Assembly: GCA_033675545.1 (NCBI GenBank)
Contig: JAWDGP010005033.1
Coordinates: forward strand, 1 to 64,000
Reading direction: 5' to 3'
Source: Elysia crispata
Taxonomy: Eukaryota; Mollusca; Gastropoda; Plakobranchidae
Length of the DNA: 64,000 nt
Part shown: positions 61,781 to 64,000 of the stretch, piece by piece
Numbering within the stretch: position 1 is the first letter of the stretch
How the letters are laid out: the number at the start of each line of letters is the position of its first letter
The notes under the pieces: generated by a model
What the model was told of the DNA's origin: nothing
The model's database searches: none
Seen by the model: the letters and a program-made list of their open reading frames with translations, nothing else
Program-made: the position numbers and the translations under genes

Positions 61781-62869
61781 CTAGGGTTCAGAAAAAAAAG
61801 TGTGTCCTTAAATCAAGATCTATATTAGACAAAATTTACTTTTATGTTAAACCACACAAAAACTAATGAACAAAATTCATACATGGATTGAAACAAATGT
61901 TTAGATTCTGTTAGAAAAACAGTCAGAATTATACTAGCACTACACCAATGAAGTCATAAATAAATAGCATCTAAGAAAACAAATGCATGCACAATATAAC
62001 AATTGTACAGTACAGTACCAAAATGTCAAATCATTTGTATCCCCTTTCAGGAATAAGAAAAAGTTAAATACACATTCTCAGTTGACTTCCTCGTATTTTT
62101 TTCTTTAAAATTAACTACTTAAAAAATGGGAAAGGTCGGACAAACATGTTAAAAAGTGGTCCTGTAAATCTTTCCACACAAAAAAATGGAAAACAATTTT
62201 TGTCCACAATAACACAGACCGTAGACTGCAGTTCTTTAGACATTATAATTTTAAGTTAAACACTAACCGAATAAGGTTTTGAGGAATATACTCTTCAATC
62301 TCCCTGGAACTTTCATCTAAGACATGGGATGGTTTAAGGTGTTCAATTGAGGAGTTTTTATCTTGTCCTCTACTGTTCAGAAGAAATAAAAACACACGCC
62401 AGTAAAGGAAGTTGTCATACTCAAATTTCTAACTAATAATCACAGAAAATTTGAAGGCCTCTCTTACCGAAGTATGAAACTAATACACTAAATAGGCCTA
62501 CCATCTCAAATTCTTCAATCACAGCATTGATTTTGTTTGCATAGAAGCAAATACTCTAAAAATCCAATTAGCTGTACTTTAAAAAATTTATAGAGTTTGA
62601 AAAGAACTGAGCAAGCTGTGCAATATGACATAATAAAGAAAAAAACCGAAATCAGTTTTACATCCTTTTAAAGTTCAATGATAATTGATACTAGTCTTCA
62701 TATATTTTTTTAACAAGTCCATGTAACAACTTGTGGGAGAGGGAGGATAAAATAGAAAGGAAAAATTGTATACAATATGCCGGCAATAATATGGATAAAA
62801 TTTTTTTTAAAAATTAAATAATTCTGATCACGCACCAGTTATCTAAAACAAAATTGTGTAATCACTGAC
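61781..62869 (-). other. Introns between the three acidic exons
   Basis: Two AT-rich introns of about 490 to 500 bp on either side of exon B (62,268-62,369). Apart from the donor-proximal GTCAGTG/GTTAGTG they show no obvious similarity, so the exon duplication is old or only the exons are conserved. Confidence 0.4.
62268..62369 (-). CDS. Small acidic exon B of the recombinase-fold gene
   Basis: A 102-nt minus-strand exon candidate between acceptor ACAGTAG and donor GTTAGTG. It encodes GQDKNSSIEHLKPSHVLD, then ESSREIEEYIPQNLI. Phase is symmetric (one leading base, two trailing bases CG), so it can be skipped or duplicated without changing frame. It aligns with exons A and C through GQ/EQ, KPSH, ESS and EIE..(I/L)PQ. 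Confidence 0.55.
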
Positions 62870-63001
62870 CTGCGTTGCTGCTTTTTAGGAACATCATATT
62901 CAGAGGAACATTCATCTGACTCTGAGACATGAGTGTGAGATGATTTATACTCTTCACCACGGGAGCCTTTGTGATTGTCTCGCAAGGGATGACCCTGTCC
63001 C
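62870..63001 (-). CDS. Small acidic exon A of the recombinase-fold gene
   Basis: A 132-nt minus-strand exon candidate between acceptor CATTTTAG and donor GTCAGTGA. It encodes GQGHPLRDNHKGSRGEEYK, then SSHTHVSESDECSSEYDVPKKQQR. It shares GEEYK, SHT, and DVP.K.Q-type motifs with exon C and the same donor sequence. All three exons are multiples of three in one phase, which fits tandem exon duplication within the acidic N-terminus. Confidence 0.55.
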
Positions 63002-63429
63002 CTAAAATGAAAAAAAGTGCTTCAGTAAATCAAGATAAATAAAAAAGTTATTACAGTATCACAGCTGTTATTACATCATTAGCATAAAAATACAGGTAGT
63101 AAATTAAAAGGTATTTACTTGGGAAAATTTAAGACAGCATCTTGGTTTCAATTTGAAGAATTTTATACTTTTATGCTCTTTAAGGTTTTGTTGCCAACAG
63201 ACAAAGTAACTAGGCTCTATTTAGGCCTATATATCGATCTATGGCCCAATCTTTTTGCTGGGATCATCATTACTCATCAACTTTATAATAAGTCTCAACT
63301 AAACTATCGAAGGCCTATACCAGTACACTAAGATCTACTGTTTCATGGTAAGTCAGCTCTATGGGAGCTCCACCTAAGCCCTGAATAATACCCAAACCGT
63401 ACATGAGTGGGGGCTATTACAATTAGAAA
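63002..63429 (-). other. Part of first visible intron, no feature seen
   Basis: Upstream of exon A. A plus-strand open frame at 63,119-63,331 has no recognisable similarity and lacks coding character. Confidence 0.35.
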
Positions 63430-63715
63430 TTTAGAACTAGATCTAGAATCTAGATGGTCCAAACCTAAACTATAAATCTAAATATCTCCATCTAGAATAG
63501 ATTTCGATCAAGCCAATATGTAAAACTAGATTTTTCTGGATCTAGATATAGATTTCTCAGTAGATCTAGATCTCTATTTCTTGATCCAGATTATTACTTC
63601 TAGATGTAGATACAGATCTACTTCTGAGCCTGAGAAACCGAGAGAATTCAAGTTCCAAACCTAGATCTAGATCTAGATCTAGATCTAGAATCTAGCTAAT
63701 CTAGATCTGTATTTA
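63430..63715. repeat. TCTAGA/AGATCT-rich degenerate repeat cluster
   Basis: Self-complementary hexamers TCTAGA and AGATCT recur throughout, ending in a pure TCTAGA run of about five units near 63,660-63,690. It lies in the first visible intron of the minus-strand gene. The same hexamers appear in the direct repeats of element B. Confidence 0.85.
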
Positions 63716-63760
63716 GAGCAGTTATGTCACTCAATCAGTTAAGTCCACATCCAATCTTAC

Positions 63761-63859
63761 CTATTAAAAACTGCAGCAAATGCCTCCTTAAATGAGTATA
63801 TCGTTTCCCTGATGGGAGCATGGTCAATGATGGTGTCATCAACTGATCGGCAGTGATCG
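63761..63859 (-). CDS. Candidate upstream exon Z of the recombinase-fold gene
   Basis: A 99-nt minus-strand stretch ends at a good donor (AATAG then GTAAG) and may start after GCTGTAAAG. In the phase shared by exons A to C it is open and encodes DHCRSVDDTIIDHAPIRET and then IYSFKEAFAAVFN. No ATG lies in this frame inside the exon, so a start exon would lie to the right of the window. The acceptor is only moderately pyrimidine-rich. Confidence 0.35.
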
Positions 63860-64000
63860 CTTTACAGCTTTCATGAATGAAAAAACGAAAGTACGAATTA
63901 GCGAGCCGACGCCCGAGAGTAGTTTCAGTACGACATCGCTGATTGGACAATGTGTAACTCTAATTTCCAATCAGAACCGATGTCTTATAACTTCGTATGA

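Noticed and set aside
63735-63950. 71-codon minus-strand frame as the gene's first exon
   Set aside because: It begins without ATG and reaches the donor in a phase that does not fit exon A; the other frame (exon Z) does fit.
63930-64000. Promoter with paired ATTGG/CCAAT boxes
   Set aside because: Two CCAAT-like boxes are present, but the exon phase suggests the start lies beyond the window; no start site can be argued.

Overview
This is 64 kb of AT-rich animal nuclear DNA. It has spliceosomal introns, long homopolymers, satellite DNA, non-autonomous DNA transposons, one LTR-type insertion and a tRNA-derived repeat. The one recognisable gene belongs to an unnamed tyrosine-recombinase-fold family that I know from fish and marine invertebrates. 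Together with the TCTAGA/AGATCT-rich repeats, this makes a mollusc or another lophotrochozoan my best guess, at low confidence. Nothing bacterial is present.

Bases 1 to about 36,668 are the visible part of a giant imperfect palindrome. Two arms of about 18.4 kb (1-18,437 and 18,666-36,668) surround a 228-bp AT-rich spacer. From the centre outward each arm carries: a 7-kb non-satellite segment with three minisatellites and one dinucleotide tract; a (CTA)n/(TAG)n microsatellite; a block of a ~497-bp A/T-tract satellite pointing one way; a hairpin-like junction; the same satellite pointing the other way; a 1.7-kb non-autonomous transposon (element A); and more satellite. The left arm runs off the window edge, so the full palindrome may be longer. 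The arms are nearly identical in single-copy parts but differ by whole satellite monomers and by microsatellite lengths.

From 29.66 kb to 56.26 kb the right-hand satellite is one array in a single orientation with higher-order duplications. Three insertions with recognisable target-site duplications interrupt it: element A' (33,790-35,530, TAAT), an apparently solo LTR fossil (44,799-46,157, AATAC) and element B (53,997-56,041, AAGG). Elements A and B share terminal and subterminal motifs and 4-bp target duplications, so they look like one family. Element B carries a tRNA-like SINE module. All the long poly-Phe/Lys/Leu/Tyr reading frames in these regions are shadows of homopolymers and trinucleotides, not genes.

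The last 7.7 kb (56.3-64.0 kb) is ordinary gene-bearing sequence. A minus-strand gene runs from about 63.86 kb to 58.37 kb. It has an upstream candidate exon, three small related acidic exons all in the same symmetric phase, and a large terminal exon. That exon encodes a C2H2-like finger, an HN motif region, a CPYC finger, an alpha-helical region, a tyrosine-recombinase catalytic domain and a SANT/Myb-like C-terminus. The terminal exon is broken several times, mostly beside A runs, so it is either a decaying copy or a victim of homopolymer errors in the assembly. A small TIR element lies downstream and a TCTAGA-rich repeat cluster lies in the first intron.
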